64,000 bases of DNA from Halalkalibacter sp. APA_J-10(15) (GCF_023017105.1 NZ_JALKEV010000013.1:79409-143408); one strand, 5' to 3'; positions 1-11,857 are shown, counted from the stretch's first letter. The notes: a model not told the origin generated them from the letters alone. A program made the numbers and translations.

Positions 1-1540
1 GCTTATCTGCATAGAAATCTTGTACCCATTTAAATAATTTTCCAAGTAAGCCCGCTGAACTGTTCTTCCTATTTCTTTTCCCTTCTCGAAAAAACAAAAA
101 GCGCAGGATTGGAACAAATACTAAAGCAACAACAGTCGAAGCAAGGATCGTCGTAATTAAGATCGTCGGCATTGCACGAATAAAATCACCGTTTGCTCCA
201 CTCAGAAAAACGAGTGGTGAAAAAGTAAAGACGATAGCTAATGTTGATGTCACGATCGACACCCATATTTCCTTCACTCCGTTAATAATTCCTAATTTCG
301 CGGAGTCACCTAACTCATATCGACGTTGAATGTTATCATTAACGACAATAGAATCATCCACTAATATACCTAACGCAATAATGAGTCCAATGACTGAAAT
401 CTGATTAAGATCTACTCCTACAAACGGAAGTGGAATGATCCCCATTAATACTGATAATGGTACAGCTAGTGCAACAACAACCGCACCAGGTAACGTTAAA
501 CCTAAGGAGCTTGTAACAATTACAGCGACAACCGCAATCACGAGCGACATAAAGAGCCCTCTAAATATCTCATTCACAAGATCAGCTTGTGAATAATAAG
601 AGACTAACTCAAACTCATCTGATAACGAAGTCGACAGCTGCTGCACCTTATCATCTACTCGATTATGTACAGTTGGAATGTCCTCACCTGGTTGGACAAC
701 AACCGTGAATGAAATAGCTGCGGTTCCATCAATCGATATCCGATCATTAGGCTGTTTTGCCTCAATCGACACTGAGCCAACATCTTCTATAAAAACAGCA
801 TCCCCAGCAAGATTTTGCCCAATTAGCACACGCTCTAGCGCAGCAACTTCTCTTGTTTCTTCCATTTTCAATTGATACAAAGAGCCATCCACTTCTTGCT
901 TCCCAAGCGGCGGCAAGTCAAACTCATTCTCCAATGCATGGATAACATCTAGGAAAGCAAAACCTTTAGCCCCAAGTTCTTCCGAATCTAACGTAAGAGT
1001 AATCTGCTCTTCTTCAACCCCTTTTACGATCACATCCGCAACACCAGCAACTCGACTAACCTCATCTTCCCATCTCTTTATTTCTGAATACAGTGTTTGC
1101 ATCTGTTCAGGATCATCTGCTGTAATAAAATAAGAGGAAATTGGCATATTCGATTGCACATCTGATACAGTAGGTGATTGAACCTCATCTGGAAATGTGA
1201 CTGAAGCATTTGCAACCGATTGTCGCACTTCTCCCATTACTTCTGACTTATCTGCTCTTTCTTCTATTGTTATAACGATTGAAGATGCACCAGCAACTGA
1301 GACAGAGCTTATTTCTTCAATTCCATCAATCGCTAGTAGATTTACCTCAATCGGATTTGTTACATGTCGCTCCACTGCATCAACCGTCGCACCCGGATAG
1401 ACCGTTGTAATCGTGCCAATAGTTAATGTTGTTTCAGGAATTTCACGCTGTGGCACAGTTAAAAAAGTATAAACACCAACAATAACAAATAATAAAAACA
1501 AAATTAAAAACAGCTTAGAGCGCTCTAATAGCCCATTCAT
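1..1540 (-). CDS. RND-family efflux transporter permease, 3' end cut off by window edge
   Basis: Only the first ~513 codons lie in the window; the C-terminal half is beyond base 1. The protein opens with MNGLLERSKLFLILF, a first membrane helix typical of AcrB/SwrC-type pumps, followed by a periplasmic-type porter region. A helix bundle follows, including GILVDDSIVVNDNI near residues 392-405, the TM4 motif with the paired aspartates used for proton relay. Family knowledge: such pumps export drugs, surfactants or lipids using the proton or sodium gradient. The start is supported by GGAGG about 9 nt upstream. No adaptor gene is visible on the right; it may lie to the left. Substrate cannot be told. 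Confidence 0.9.
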   Translation of the reverse strand, partial: MNGLLERSKLFLILFLLFVIVGVYTFLTVPQREIPETTLTIGTITTVYPGATVDAVERHVTNPIEVNLLAIDGIEEISSVSVAGASSIVITIEERADKSEVMGEVRQSVANASVTFPDEVQSPTVSDVQSNMPISSYFITADDPEQMQTLYSEIKRWEDEVSRVAGVADVIVKGVEEEQITLTLDSEELGAKGFAFLDVIHALENEFDLPPLGKQEVDGSLYQLKMEETREVAALERVLIGQNLAGDAVFIEDVGSVSIEAKQPNDRISIDGTAAISFTVVVQPGEDIPTVHNRVDDKVQQLSTSLSDEFELVSYYSQADLVNEIFRGLFMSLVIAVVAVIVTSSLGLTLPGAVVVALAVPLSVLMGIIPLPFVGVDLNQISVIGLIIALGILVDDSIVVNDNIQRRYELGDSAKLGIINGVKEIWVSIVTSTLAIVFTFSPLVFLSGANGDFIRAMPTILITTILASTVVALVFVPILRFLFFREGKRNRKNSSAGLLGKLFKWVQDFYADK

Positions 1541-1665
1541 CGGCCTTTTCCTCCATCCGCATCTTAAATTTCACTTCCTCCCTTATATTCACATAATCAG
1601 ACAACCTTAAACCAAATAAATGTGACTACTTAATGAATGATACAAGCTCTCCTGATAACAACATT

Positions 1666-1703
1666 GAAAAAGCCTAATACAAGAATAAACTTGTATTAAG
1701 CTT
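1666..1703 (-). terminator. Intrinsic terminator after the DUF2935 gene
   Basis: AGCCTAATACAAG (1671-1683) pairs with CTTGTATTAAGCT (1690-1702) with one mismatch. On the minus strand the stem is followed by a T-run at 1666-1670. It lies about 25 bp past the DUF2935 stop and separates that gene from the RND gene downstream. Confidence 0.75.
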
Positions 1704-1727
1704 ACGTACTAGATGAATGATCATAGA

Positions 1728-2522
1728 TTACGTTTCCAACCGAGGCTTTGTAGGATCACAATTAGGATCCTCTATATCCGTTGACTCTGCTAGCTTAATT
1801 AAATAATAGCATTGCTCTCTCATCATATGGTCAGCCATTAATGGTGCAAATGTTCCTAACGCTTGTTTACTTAATTCAAGCTCCTCGATTTCATCAACAA
1901 AGCTTTGAAACAGGTGCATTTCTAATGCTACATCATGGTTAAAACGATCTAACGCAGGAAAAGTCGACAGGTTCGTTCGGAGAAATCCTTTTAATTCAAC
2001 TGCCTTTAAGTAAAACTCTTCAAATTCCTTCGTAAACGCTCCACTTTTATCGCGAATATTCTTTTCAATCCGATCCATGTTATCTGTAATTGCCCCAGCA
2101 TGACCTGCTGCATCTAACAGCCAAACTAAATGATGATGGAGCTCATGGAACATTGGAGGAGACTCCCCTTTTTTCAAATAGTCCAAAATCATTAAATATT
2201 CATCTAGCTCATTAACCATATGATTAAGAAACGTTGGTCCTAAATCAATTTTTATTTCACCTACTAAATGCTGTTCAATGATACTGAGCTTGAAGCGCCT
2301 CAGCTTCTCTACCTCTTCCGCTGTTACTTGGCTAAGTATAATCGGATCTTCTCTATTAACATTTTCCAACAACTGATCAAATGCATCAATATAATACAAC
2401 GCTTCAGTAATCTTCTCTTCTTCACTAGGGGCTAACGCATCATGAATGAATCGTGCATGATCACCAAGCACCTGTAACCAAAACCCATTTTCAAATGCTG
2501 CTATTTGTTCAAATGAACTCAT
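1728..2522 (-). CDS. DUF2935 family protein (putative metal-binding helical bundle)
   Basis: 264 residues starting at MSSFEQIAAFENGFW; AAAGGAGG 8-9 nt upstream selects this ATG over an in-frame one 17 codons earlier. The protein is all-helical and shows two similar halves with regularly placed His/Glu residues: GDHARFIHDAL and FLNHMVNELDEY in the first half, HELHHHLVWLLDAAGHA between, and EMHLFQSFVDEIEE and ADHMMREQCYYLIKL in the second. This matches the duplicated ferritin-like four-helix pattern of DUF2935 proteins, which are common in Bacillaceae. The pattern suggests a di-metal site. Function is unknown. It is transcribed alone, between two terminators. Confidence 0.8.
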   Translation of the reverse strand: MSSFEQIAAFENGFWLQVLGDHARFIHDALAPSEEEKITEALYYIDAFDQLLENVNREDPIILSQVTAEEVEKLRRFKLSIIEQHLVGEIKIDLGPTFLNHMVNELDEYLMILDYLKKGESPPMFHELHHHLVWLLDAAGHAGAITDNMDRIEKNIRDKSGAFTKEFEEFYLKAVELKGFLRTNLSTFPALDRFNHDVALEMHLFQSFVDEIEELELSKQALGTFAPLMADHMMREQCYYLIKLAESTDIEDPNCDPTKPRLET

Positions 2523-2597
2523 TAGACGATTCCTCCTTTCACTTCTCACCCCAAACATATCGCACATTTTCAAAATTTATGTCTGTCCAAAAGTAAA

Positions 2598-2636
2598 TAC
2601 TTCTTACAGTTTTTATGACCATAAGAAGTACTTTTT
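2598..2636 (-). terminator. Intrinsic terminator after the DinB-like gene
   Basis: TACTTCTTA (2598-2606) pairs exactly with TAAGAAGTA (2622-2630), and further A/T pairs extend the stem outward. It begins a few bases beyond the stop codon of the DinB-like gene and ends in T-rich sequence on the minus strand. Confidence 0.65.
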
Positions 2637-2640
2637 AGCG

Positions 2641-3132
2641 TTATCCATTTTCAACAGCACTTGCCCCATAAATAGCCGGTACTGAAATATTTAATAGTCG
2701 CAAATAAACCGTCAACTGACCACGATGATGATACAGGTGATTAAACATTAACGAGCGAATCATCACCCATCGTGGTTCTGTCATTAATATTTGTTCGCCA
2801 TCAACCATTGACCAGTCTGCTTCAAGCTGTTCCTCATTCCAAATCGTTAAGTGCTTCATCGCGATTATTTCACTTTCTTCTAAAGCATTTAGTAGTTGTG
2901 TAATTGATTCAGGTTCACCTAGAGGAACAGTTGGAACCTCCCGTTTTAGCTTACTGAACAGCTCTGATAATCGGCCAGGTATCAACGCGATGTGTAAACC
3001 TAATTGACCTAACGTCATCGATTTCTCATGAGGTTTCCAAGATAACTTGTCCTCCGGTATGCTTTTCAATGTTTCTCGTGTCATATCCATTTCCCTTTTA
3101 TATTCTTCGATAAATGTTTTTTGCAAGTTCAT
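2641..3132 (-). CDS. DinB family protein
   Basis: 163 residues from MNLQKTFIEEY, with AAGGGGTG upstream; an alternative in-frame GTG lies three codons earlier. It is a four-helix DinB/YfiT-type protein. The conserved metal histidines are probably His in GQLGLHIALIPG (about residue 48) and the two in NHLYHHRGQLTVYLR near the C-terminus, the hallmark of the family. DinB-fold proteins in Bacillus often use thiols such as bacillithiol in S-transfer or detoxification, but the substrate here is not known. It follows the RibD-C-like gene by 32 bp on the same strand, so the two are probably cotranscribed. Confidence 0.85.
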   Translation of the reverse strand: MNLQKTFIEEYKREMDMTRETLKSIPEDKLSWKPHEKSMTLGQLGLHIALIPGRLSELFSKLKREVPTVPLGEPESITQLLNALEESEIIAMKHLTIWNEEQLEADWSMVDGEQILMTEPRWVMIRSLMFNHLYHHRGQLTVYLRLLNISVPAIYGASAVENG

Positions 3133-3164
3133 GTAAAACACCCCTTCTATTTGCGGTAAAAGAT

Positions 3165-3734
3165 CTAGACTTTGCTTGTCTGATACACAAGCAACACATT
3201 TCCACAGTGAAAAGTCCTCGTACTTACTAGCTCAATCGCTCGTGGTCTTGCTTGAAACAGTGGTTGACCCTCACCTAATACAACTGGATTCACAATTACG
3301 CGATACTCGTCAATGACGTTATGCCTGATCAACGTCGAAGCAAGAGTAGGACCAGCTAGCAAAACGATGTCCTTCCCTTCTTGCTGCTTCATAGCTAGAA
3401 TCTCATCTTCAATGTTTTCCTTAACAATGCGTGCATTCCACGTTACAGCATTCAGCGTATGAGAAAAAACAACTTTACGGAGTGTATTCATTTTACGAGC
3501 AAAAGCACGGTGTTCTTCGCTGTTTCGCTCATTCTTCTCCGCTTCAGGCCAATATTCAATCATCATTTCATAAGATCGACGACCATAGAGTAACGTATCA
3601 ACTCCCTCTAAAAAATCATCCATATAAGCTTGCATCTCTTCATCCCAAACATGCCATGAAATATCTCTATTCTTCTTTTCAACAAAGCCATCTAAAGACG
3701 TAACCATTGATAAAATAACCTTCCTCAACCACAT
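3165..3734 (-). CDS. Dihydrofolate reductase family (RibD C-terminal domain) protein
   Basis: 189 residues. The N-terminus [18 protein letters not shown], the YGRRSYEMM segment and the C-terminal [13 protein letters not shown] are typical of the YyaP/YwjB branch of the RibD-C/DHFR-like fold. These are presumed NADPH-dependent reductases of unknown substrate. The start ATG follows GGAAGGGATGA. It is the first gene of a two-gene unit with the DinB-like gene and is divergent from the VOC-AlkC-TetR operon, with about 150 bp between the starts. A paralogue lies at 5798-6388, so the cluster holds two such reductases. Confidence 0.85.
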   Translation of the reverse strand: MWLRKVILSMVTSLDGFVEKKNRDISWHVWDEEMQAYMDDFLEGVDTLLYGRRSYEMMIEYWPEAEKNERNSEEHRAFARKMNTLRKVVFSHTLNAVTWNARIVKENIEDEILAMKQQEGKDIVLLAGPTLASTLIRHNVIDEYRVIVNPVVLGEGQPLFQARPRAIELVSTRTFHCGNVLLVYQTSKV

Positions 3735-3818
3735 TCATCCCTTCCTTAGAATTAAGTTTTCATCGATGTCTCCATCATAACAAGAAGCAGCTTCCCCTAT
3801 TTCTTTTTAATTGCTCTA

Positions 3819-3848
3819 TTTACATACATACTGAATGTATGTTAAAAT
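3819..3848 (+). promoter_or_regulatory. Promoter with AcrR-type TetR operator between -35 and -10
   Basis: TTTACA (3819-3824) and TAAAAT (3843-3848) are separated by 18 bp. The spacer and box edges contain a perfect inverted repeat: ACATACAT (3822-3829), five bases ACTGA, ATGTATGT (3835-3842). The arms match the half-sites of the E. coli AcrR operator (TACATACAT / ATGTATGTA). The natural candidate regulator is the TetR protein encoded by the third gene of the operon, giving an autoregulated unit. Promoter boxes and operator are read from sequence; the protein-site pairing is inferred. Confidence 0.75.
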
Positions 3849-3883
3849 CTTATTATATTCATATTCCTAGGAGGTACAAAATA

Positions 3884-4303
3884 ATGAAAAGCTTTTATCC
3901 TGTTCTATTAACAAACAAATTGACCGAAAGTAGACAATTTTATCAAACGCATTTTGGCTTTAAAGCGATATTTGAAGACGATTGGTACGTTAGCCTGCAA
4001 AAAAATTCTTTTGAGCTTGCCCTTCTAAACGATTCTCACGCGACAATTCCAGAAGGATTCCGAGAAAAAACTGAAGGACTTATTCTCAATATTGAAGTTG
4101 ATGATGTTGACACGCTTTACGAGGAATTAATCCGCAAACAAAATTTACCATTACACTTAGATATTCGTGATGAAGCGTTTGGTCAACGCCACTTTATTAC
4201 GAGTGATCCGAACGGTATATTACTCGATATTATTAAAATCATACCACCAGATGAAACCTATAATCAGCATTACAAAGAAAACATTTGGGACAAACAATCA
4301 TGA
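3884..4303 (+). CDS. VOC (glyoxalase/bleomycin-resistance) family protein
   Basis: 139 residues from [22 protein letters not shown] eight bases upstream selects this ATG; an upstream in-frame ATG overlaps the operator and has no ribosome site. The compact beta-alpha-beta-beta-beta modules characteristic of the vicinal oxygen chelate fold are evident, with [11 protein letters not shown] in the first half and the closing [13 protein letters not shown] segment. Members are metal enzymes such as glyoxalases or antibiotic-binding proteins. Its stop overlaps the next start (ATGA), so it is translationally coupled to the AlkC-like gene. It is probably induced when the TetR repressor releases the operator at 3822-3842. 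Confidence 0.85.
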   Translation: MKSFYPVLLTNKLTESRQFYQTHFGFKAIFEDDWYVSLQKNSFELALLNDSHATIPEGFREKTEGLILNIEVDDVDTLYEELIRKQNLPLHLDIRDEAFGQRHFITSDPNGILLDIIKIIPPDETYNQHYKENIWDKQS

Positions 4304-5082
4304 CAGAGTCAGTAGCTTTAAAAGACTATTTCAGCGAAGAACTTGCTCATCATCTTTCGACACTGATCGTTCCACATTACCCTTCGTTTCAGTCCGAAGC
4401 CTTTATTGATTCTGTTAAACATCAAGTCTTGCCACTACAGTTAAAAGCTAGGGTAGCCGTCATTAGTCAAGCTCTGAAGGAACAGTTACCAGATAATTAT
4501 CCGGACTCTCTAGCCATTTTGTTAAACATCCTTGGTCCGGAAAACAAAACAGAGGAAGGGATGTTTACAAACGGATACTTTCTCATGCCAATTGCTCACT
4601 TTGTTGAAACATATGGTCTTAATCATTATCATTTATCTATGCAGGCTCTTTATCAGATTACAAAACGACATACTGCTGAATATGCCTTACGTCCATACTT
4701 AGCTCATGATCCAGAGCAAACCTTAGAAATTTTAACAAGCTGGCTAAATGATACAAACTCTCACGTCCGCCGCCTTGTCAGTGAAGGAACACGTCCTCGC
4801 CTACCATGGGCGAAGAAGATTGATGTGCTGAAGGGCGATATTACGTACCACTTCCAGCTTCTTCAACCATTAGTAAACGATCCATCGCCTTATGTCAGAA
4901 AATCAGTCGCCAATCATATTAATGATCTAACGAAAACCCACCCCGAACAAACGTTAAGCTGGCTTCGAAATGAAATCACAAGCTCCATCGACTATAACAG
5001 CCGTGTTATCCAACAAGGCTTACGAACATTAAAGAAACAAGGAGACGCAAGAGCACTTGACATATTAAATGATCTCGAGTAA
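4300..5082 (+). CDS. DNA alkylation repair protein, AlkC/AlkD-like HEAT-repeat glycosylase
   Basis: 260 residues from [15 protein letters not shown]; the ATG overlaps the VOC stop codon by the ATGA arrangement. The middle contains [15 protein letters not shown], the signature stretch of AlkC-type DNA glycosylases. HEAT-like helical pairs follow ([23 protein letters not shown], split here only by description). AlkC/AlkD proteins remove alkylated bases such as 3-methyladenine without base flipping. Sitting between a VOC protein and a TetR regulator, it suggests a unit that answers a reactive or alkylating toxic compound. The family call is strong; the inducer is unknown. Confidence 0.88.
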   Translation: MTESVALKDYFSEELAHHLSTLIVPHYPSFQSEAFIDSVKHQVLPLQLKARVAVISQALKEQLPDNYPDSLAILLNILGPENKTEEGMFTNGYFLMPIAHFVETYGLNHYHLSMQALYQITKRHTAEYALRPYLAHDPEQTLEILTSWLNDTNSHVRRLVSEGTRPRLPWAKKIDVLKGDITYHFQLLQPLVNDPSPYVRKSVANHINDLTKTHPEQTLSWLRNEITSSIDYNSRVIQQGLRTLKKQGDARALDILNDLE

Positions 5083-5124
5083 ACCATAGAAGAGCGTATA
5101 TTATGTAAAAGGAGTCTCCATACA

Positions 5125-5715
5125 ATGAAGAAAACAAAAGCCGAAGCAGAAGCAACGATTGAAACACTAATCGAGACGGCTCGTAAACAATTTGCAGTGC
5201 AAGGATTTTACAAAACGTCTCTTGAGGAGCTTGTAAAGGAAGCAGGAGTCACAAGAGGAGCACTCTATCACCATTTTACAAATAAAAAGAGTCTGTTTCT
5301 CACCGTTTTTGAAAGGATACAAAGCGAAATGGCTAAAAATGTTGAGCTTGAGGCCGTAGGAAGCACGGATGTGTGGGCGCAATTATTAAATGGATGTCAA
5401 GCGTTTATCCTTTCAGCCATAAATGAAGAAAATAGGCAGATCATCCTAATTGATGGTCCAGCCGTTCTTGGCTGGGAAACATGGCGACAAATGGATGCAT
5501 CATATTCGATGAAGCTACTAAATGAGCAGCTTCACACTATGCAAAAAAACGGACACCTTAAACCGACCTCCATAGAAGCTCTTACTCATATTCTATCTGG
5601 GGCGATGAATGAATCTGCCCTTTGGCTAGCTCAGCAGTTTGATTACAGAACGAAGCTGAAAGATGTAATGGACGTTCTTACCGAAACAATATACACATTT
5701 AAGCAACATTCATGA
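5125..5715 (+). CDS. TetR/AcrR family transcriptional regulator
   Basis: 196 residues, RBS AAAAGGAG ten bases before ATG. The N-terminal helix-turn-helix lies at about residues 12-58 (RKQFAVQGFYKTSLEELV, then GVTRGALYHHFTNKKSLF). The variable C-terminal half is the expected ligand-binding and dimerisation domain (LLNGCQAFILSA ... WETWRQMDASYSMKLLNEQ). It is the last gene of the three-gene operon that starts at the palindrome-bearing promoter. Autoregulation through that site is the simplest reading. The ligand is not known. Confidence 0.92.
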   Translation: MKKTKAEAEATIETLIETARKQFAVQGFYKTSLEELVKEAGVTRGALYHHFTNKKSLFLTVFERIQSEMAKNVELEAVGSTDVWAQLLNGCQAFILSAINEENRQIILIDGPAVLGWETWRQMDASYSMKLLNEQLHTMQKNGHLKPTSIEALTHILSGAMNESALWLAQQFDYRTKLKDVMDVLTETIYTFKQHS

Positions 5716-5728
5716 TTGGCACTCCCTC

Positions 5729-5813
5729 AAAAGAGGAAGGTGAACCTCAAAGAGGCTGCTGAAAAAATTCATTTGTACTTTTTCAGTGACCTCTAACTCA
5801 ACCTTCCTCTTTT
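5729..5813. terminator. Long bidirectional hairpin containing a dispersed palindromic repeat
   Basis: Outer arms AAAAGAGGAAGGT (5729-5741) and ACCTTCCTCTTTT (5801-5813) pair perfectly. An inner imperfect stem is formed by GAGG..GCTGAAAAA (5752-5766) and TTTTTCAGTGACCTC (5779-5793). It lies between the convergent TetR and reductase genes and overlaps the 3' end of the latter. The inner stem resembles hairpins near 27864-27895 and 55413-55449. Confidence 0.75.
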
Positions 5814-6388
5814 TTATGCTTCATTATTGGAGTATACCGAAGCATCGCCACCGTCTGATCGAACACCTTTGATTCAATCAGCTCTAGGTTTGTTTTCGTT
5901 TGCAAACTAGGAAATAAGCGACGTCCTCCCCCTAGTAAGATAGGGTGGATATAAAGATGATATTCATCAATCAACCCTAATTTAATAAACGTTTCAGCAA
6001 GGGTTGCTCCGCCAAGTGACATATGCTTCCCAGATTGTTCCTTTCGATGATTGATGACAGCTTCAATATCATTGTTTACGAGTATGCTATTTCCTTCTAC
6101 CTTCTCAAGCGTGTTTGAAAAAACAACTTTTTCTATCTTGTTCCACATACGTGCAAATTCCACTTCGTCTTTTGATGCTTCACGAGCCTCGGCACGTTCT
6201 GACCAATAATCTCTCATATTCTCATATGTTTTTCGCCCATAAAGATGTGTATCAAAGTCCTTTTCTTGTTCATTGAAATGTTGAAACAATTCTTCGCCTG
6301 GTTTTCCCCAATCGATTTCATGATGGGGTCCTTCGATATAGCCATCAAGCGAGACCATTTGAGAATAAATAACTTTACGCTTAATCAT
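5798..6388 (-). CDS. Dihydrofolate reductase family (RibD C-terminal domain) protein, second paralogue
   Basis: 196 residues. VIYSQMVSLDGYIEGPHHEIDWG at the N-terminus, LYGRKTYENMRDYW, the glycine-rich GGATLAETF and IHPILLGGGRRLFPSL at the end define the RibD-C/DHFR-like fold. The ATG follows GTAGGAAAGTAAC and begins one base after the stop of the NTF2-like gene, so the two form an operon. It resembles the reductase at 3165-3734 but is clearly diverged. Substrate unknown; an NAD(P)H-dependent reduction is expected from the family. Confidence 0.85.
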   Translation of the reverse strand: MIKRKVIYSQMVSLDGYIEGPHHEIDWGKPGEELFQHFNEQEKDFDTHLYGRKTYENMRDYWSERAEAREASKDEVEFARMWNKIEKVVFSNTLEKVEGNSILVNNDIEAVINHRKEQSGKHMSLGGATLAETFIKLGLIDEYHLYIHPILLGGGRRLFPSLQTKTNLELIESKVFDQTVAMLRYTPIMKHKKEEG

Positions 6389-6389
6389 G

Positions 6390-6758
6390 TTACTTTCCTA
6401 CTGCTTCCATCACGTAAGACGTCAATGTCTTAATCTTGCCATCTTTATGTTTATTTAACTGATAGACATCGCAAAATTCATATATTCTCTCTTCTCCAGA
6501 TGGACTAATTGTTTTCATTTTTCCATTAGCAGCAGCTGTTTTCCCATGTGTAATGACATGTTCAATTGTAAGTTTATAGGACTGTCCGTCATCCATTTCC
6601 TTCAACAAACGAATCATCTCTTCTTTCCCCGTAACGGTTCGATCTCCAACCATCTTCCAAACGACATCATCTGTTACACTACTTGCAATAACGTCTAAAT
6701 CCACATTCGCAAAAGCTTGATTAAACGTTTCAATAAATGCTTGAAGTTGTGTCTTCAT
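6390..6758 (-). CDS. SnoaL/NTF2-like family protein
   Basis: 122 residues; RBS AAAGGAGATG upstream of the ATG. The sequence FIETFNQAFANVDLDVIASSVTDDVVWKMVGD is the usual opening of NTF2-like cone-fold proteins. VTGKEEMIRLLKEM and a strand-rich C-terminal half (KTISPSGEERIYEFCDVYQL) follow. Family members range from polyketide cyclases to isomerases and non-catalytic binders, so the function is open. It is the first gene of a two-gene unit with the reductase downstream, one base apart. Confidence 0.8.
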   Translation of the reverse strand: MKTQLQAFIETFNQAFANVDLDVIASSVTDDVVWKMVGDRTVTGKEEMIRLLKEMDDGQSYKLTIEHVITHGKTAAANGKMKTISPSGEERIYEFCDVYQLNKHKDGKIKTLTSYVMEAVGK

Positions 6759-7210
6759 TTTTCTTCACATCTCCTTTCTTTTCTTCATCTAAGTATAACA
6801 ATTGTTTCACTAAGTCATTACTTTTATATTGCTCAATCACTGTAATCCTGAAATACTTCAAAAAAACGATGTAACCGGGATGAGGGGCACGCTATACAGT
6901 CGGGCGCTGAACTAACTGGCTACGCCAGTTGATTTCAGCTTTCCCTATCCCTACTCTAGTCGACCACCCCATCCGACCGCCTTAGTTTCATTTTTGCCGA
7001 GATAGCACCTTTTTCCTACGTCTAAATCGTAAGAAAGTTCAAATCACCATCCATCATAAAATTCTTTCAGATGGATGGTGATTTTCATTTATCCTTTACT
7101 TGTAGTTTGGATCATTTGAGACTAGGGCATGTAGGCGTTCAATCGTTCTAGCTTTTGATAGATATCAAGATTTCCCAGACCAGTGTGAGTTATACATGGT
7201 ACTGGTAAAC
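6759..7210. other. 452-bp intergenic stretch with two strong hairpins
   Basis: No gene is supported here. A relatively GC-rich block at about 6880-6995 contains a near-perfect hairpin, GCTGAA..AACTGGC (6906-6920) with GCCAGTT..TTCAGC (6924-6939) and a three-base loop. A second stem, AAATCACCATCCAT (7041-7054) with ATGGATGGTGATTT (7071-7084), is a candidate terminator in either direction. It may end transcription from the lipoprotein gene. The GC-rich block is flagged separately as a possible structured RNA or repeat. Confidence 0.5.
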
Positions 7211-8557
7211 TCACTGTACAAATCCACCAAGCAAATACTCATCTTGCATTAACACATGATAAGCTCCATCCGATTCACGAAGAACGTGCACAGTTGCTTC
7301 TGTTGTTTCAGCTTCTACAAACGGTCCATTGTAAGCATCAATCATTAATTCCACTTGGTATTCCAACCAGTTATCAACATCTTCTTCTCCCAGTTCAATG
7401 GCCTCTGTTAGATCTTGTTCTATTTCATACATAATAAGAGAATCGAATAACCCTGTAATCGATAATGTAACGATAATTTGCTCTTCATCCATCAACTGCG
7501 AATCTACCACCTCATAAGTCGTCTGAGACAGTGCATTCATATAAGAATCAGCTAACTCATCAATCAATTCATCACGTACAAGATCTCCCATATTTCTTCT
7601 AGTATTTTGACGGTAAAATTCAACAAAGGAATCCCTCTGAAATTCACCATCTGCCTGCTTTTTGTCATCTGACCTTGAGCCAGCAACCGTTTCTCCAAAT
7701 CCATCAACATTCTGAAAGACCGTAGCTTGAATTAAAGCATCAACATAAGTAGCTGCTTCTTCTTCAATTACTTCAACCTCTTCTTCCGAAAGATCAACAG
7801 ACACAGACATAGCATCATCATCTAATCCAGCTGATGCCGACTCTGCTTGCACAGGTCTTTCAATCTCATCGATTGCATTATACTGTGTATACGTTGTCGT
7901 CAAATGCTCATCGAATACCAAATGGTCATCTAAAAGCCATTCGCTATCAAATTGAATTTCGAGACTTACTTGTTGTTCAAACGTATCCACAAGATTTGTT
8001 TCTTTATCAATCGTAAGAGTAAACTCTAACTGCTCAATGCCAACTGCTACTATCTCAATATCATCAAAAATATTCTCCATACTATCATTCGCCAATTGAT
8101 CAGCTAAGTGTTGTTGTTGTTCATCGTCACCGATATAAGTCAACACATAGTGCTCTTCTTCTACTTCAAGCTCAAAAGCTTCATTCACATCTTCCACATA
8201 ATGATCAAATCGTTTTAACACATACTCATACTCATTAATGACCTTCTCAATTAGAAAGCCAATACTATTTTCATCAAGCTCATCCTCATCGATCATCCCG
8301 ATAACTAATTCATTATCTTTATAAACTTCTAAATACTCGTCATATACTATCGAATACACACCTTCATTCAAATCCATTTGAGCAACCCACTGAATATCAA
8401 TCGACTCTGTTGTCCCTTCCGTTTCAAGTTGCATGGACTCAACCGCCTCATGAGCCTCTATTCCCCATTCAAATACGTCCTCAACACTCGCATTATCTGA
8501 ACATGCTGCCAGTAGCAAGACTGAAACACTAAACAAAAACCACATTACTTTTCCCAT
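7211..8557 (-). CDS. Highly acidic secreted lipoprotein, DUF6612/DUF5105-like
   Basis: 448 residues with a lipoprotein signal peptide: MGKVMWFLFSVSVLLLAAC, lipobox LAAC with Cys about residue 19. The first part (AVESMQLETEGTTESIDIQW onward) resembles DUF6612-type Bacillus lipoproteins. The C-terminal ~180 residues (ATYVDALIQATVFQNVDGF ... DNWLEYQVELMIDAY) look like a DUF5105-type domain. The mature protein is extremely rich in Glu/Asp, as expected for an extracellular protein of an alkaliphile or halophile. RBS GGAGTGAGGAG. It stands alone. Role unknown; the domain assignments are by resemblance only. Confidence 0.7.
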   Translation of the reverse strand: MGKVMWFLFSVSVLLLAACSDNASVEDVFEWGIEAHEAVESMQLETEGTTESIDIQWVAQMDLNEGVYSIVYDEYLEVYKDNELVIGMIDEDELDENSIGFLIEKVINEYEYVLKRFDHYVEDVNEAFELEVEEEHYVLTYIGDDEQQQHLADQLANDSMENIFDDIEIVAVGIEQLEFTLTIDKETNLVDTFEQQVSLEIQFDSEWLLDDHLVFDEHLTTTYTQYNAIDEIERPVQAESASAGLDDDAMSVSVDLSEEEVEVIEEEAATYVDALIQATVFQNVDGFGETVAGSRSDDKKQADGEFQRDSFVEFYRQNTRRNMGDLVRDELIDELADSYMNALSQTTYEVVDSQLMDEEQIIVTLSITGLFDSLIMYEIEQDLTEAIELGEEDVDNWLEYQVELMIDAYNGPFVEAETTEATVHVLRESDGAYHVLMQDEYLLGGFVQ

Positions 8558-8884
8558 TTCTCCTCACTCCTTATCTCTATTAAATCAACTTACTAATATT
8601 AACATTTAACGAGTTATTAAATGTATAATACAGTAAAAAACAGAACTAAATAACTGTATGGACATGAGGATATGTAGAGAATATGACCTATAAGATAAAC
8701 CTTGTAGTATAGAAACACTCATCCTCCAATATGTACACCAGTGGACTTCAGCTTGCTCTGTAACCGTTGCAAAATTAAAAAGCCTGCCATTGTCAAGCGC
8801 TCAATATTTGAAGCCACCGTTACTCAATAGGAGCCACACAAAAAAACCAGCTCAAGGAAACTCCTTAAGCTAGCTAACAATCTT
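8558..8884. other. Intergenic stretch, little recognised
   Basis: It contains the promoter side of the lipoprotein gene and an inverted repeat CATTTAA (8603-8609) / TTAAATG (8617-8623) about 50 bp before its start, which could be an operator. The beta-glucosidase operon terminator is at the other end. Nothing else coding was recognised. Confidence 0.4.
8841..8872 (-). terminator. Terminator of the beta-glucoside operon
   Basis: On the minus strand AGCTTAAGGA, a short loop and TCCTTGAGCT form a stem with one mismatch, followed by GG and seven T residues. It begins about 12 bp after the stop of the last 6-phospho-beta-glucosidase gene. Confidence 0.85.
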
Positions 8885-11756
<2,872 letters not shown>

Positions 11757-11811
11757 TCACTCCTTTATTTAATTGAGCTATTATTTTCAGTACACATCTA
11801 ATATAGGTGGA

Positions 11812-11848
11812 CTGTTCAAAAAGATTTATTATATCTCTTTTTGAACAG
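11812..11848. terminator. Hairpin between bglP and the first beta-glucosidase
   Basis: CTGTTCAAAAAGA (11812-11824) and TCTTTTTGAACAG (11836-11848) form a perfect 13-bp stem 9 bp past the bglP stop. No clean T-run follows on the minus strand. Partial termination or mRNA processing that sets transporter-to-enzyme ratio is as likely as full termination. Confidence 0.6.
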
Positions 11849-11857
11849 CATCCATCA

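Noticed and set aside
678-1400. Plus-strand frames inside the first 1.5 kb
   Set aside because: Shadows of the RND transporter on the minus strand, which is open to the window edge and has full family motifs.
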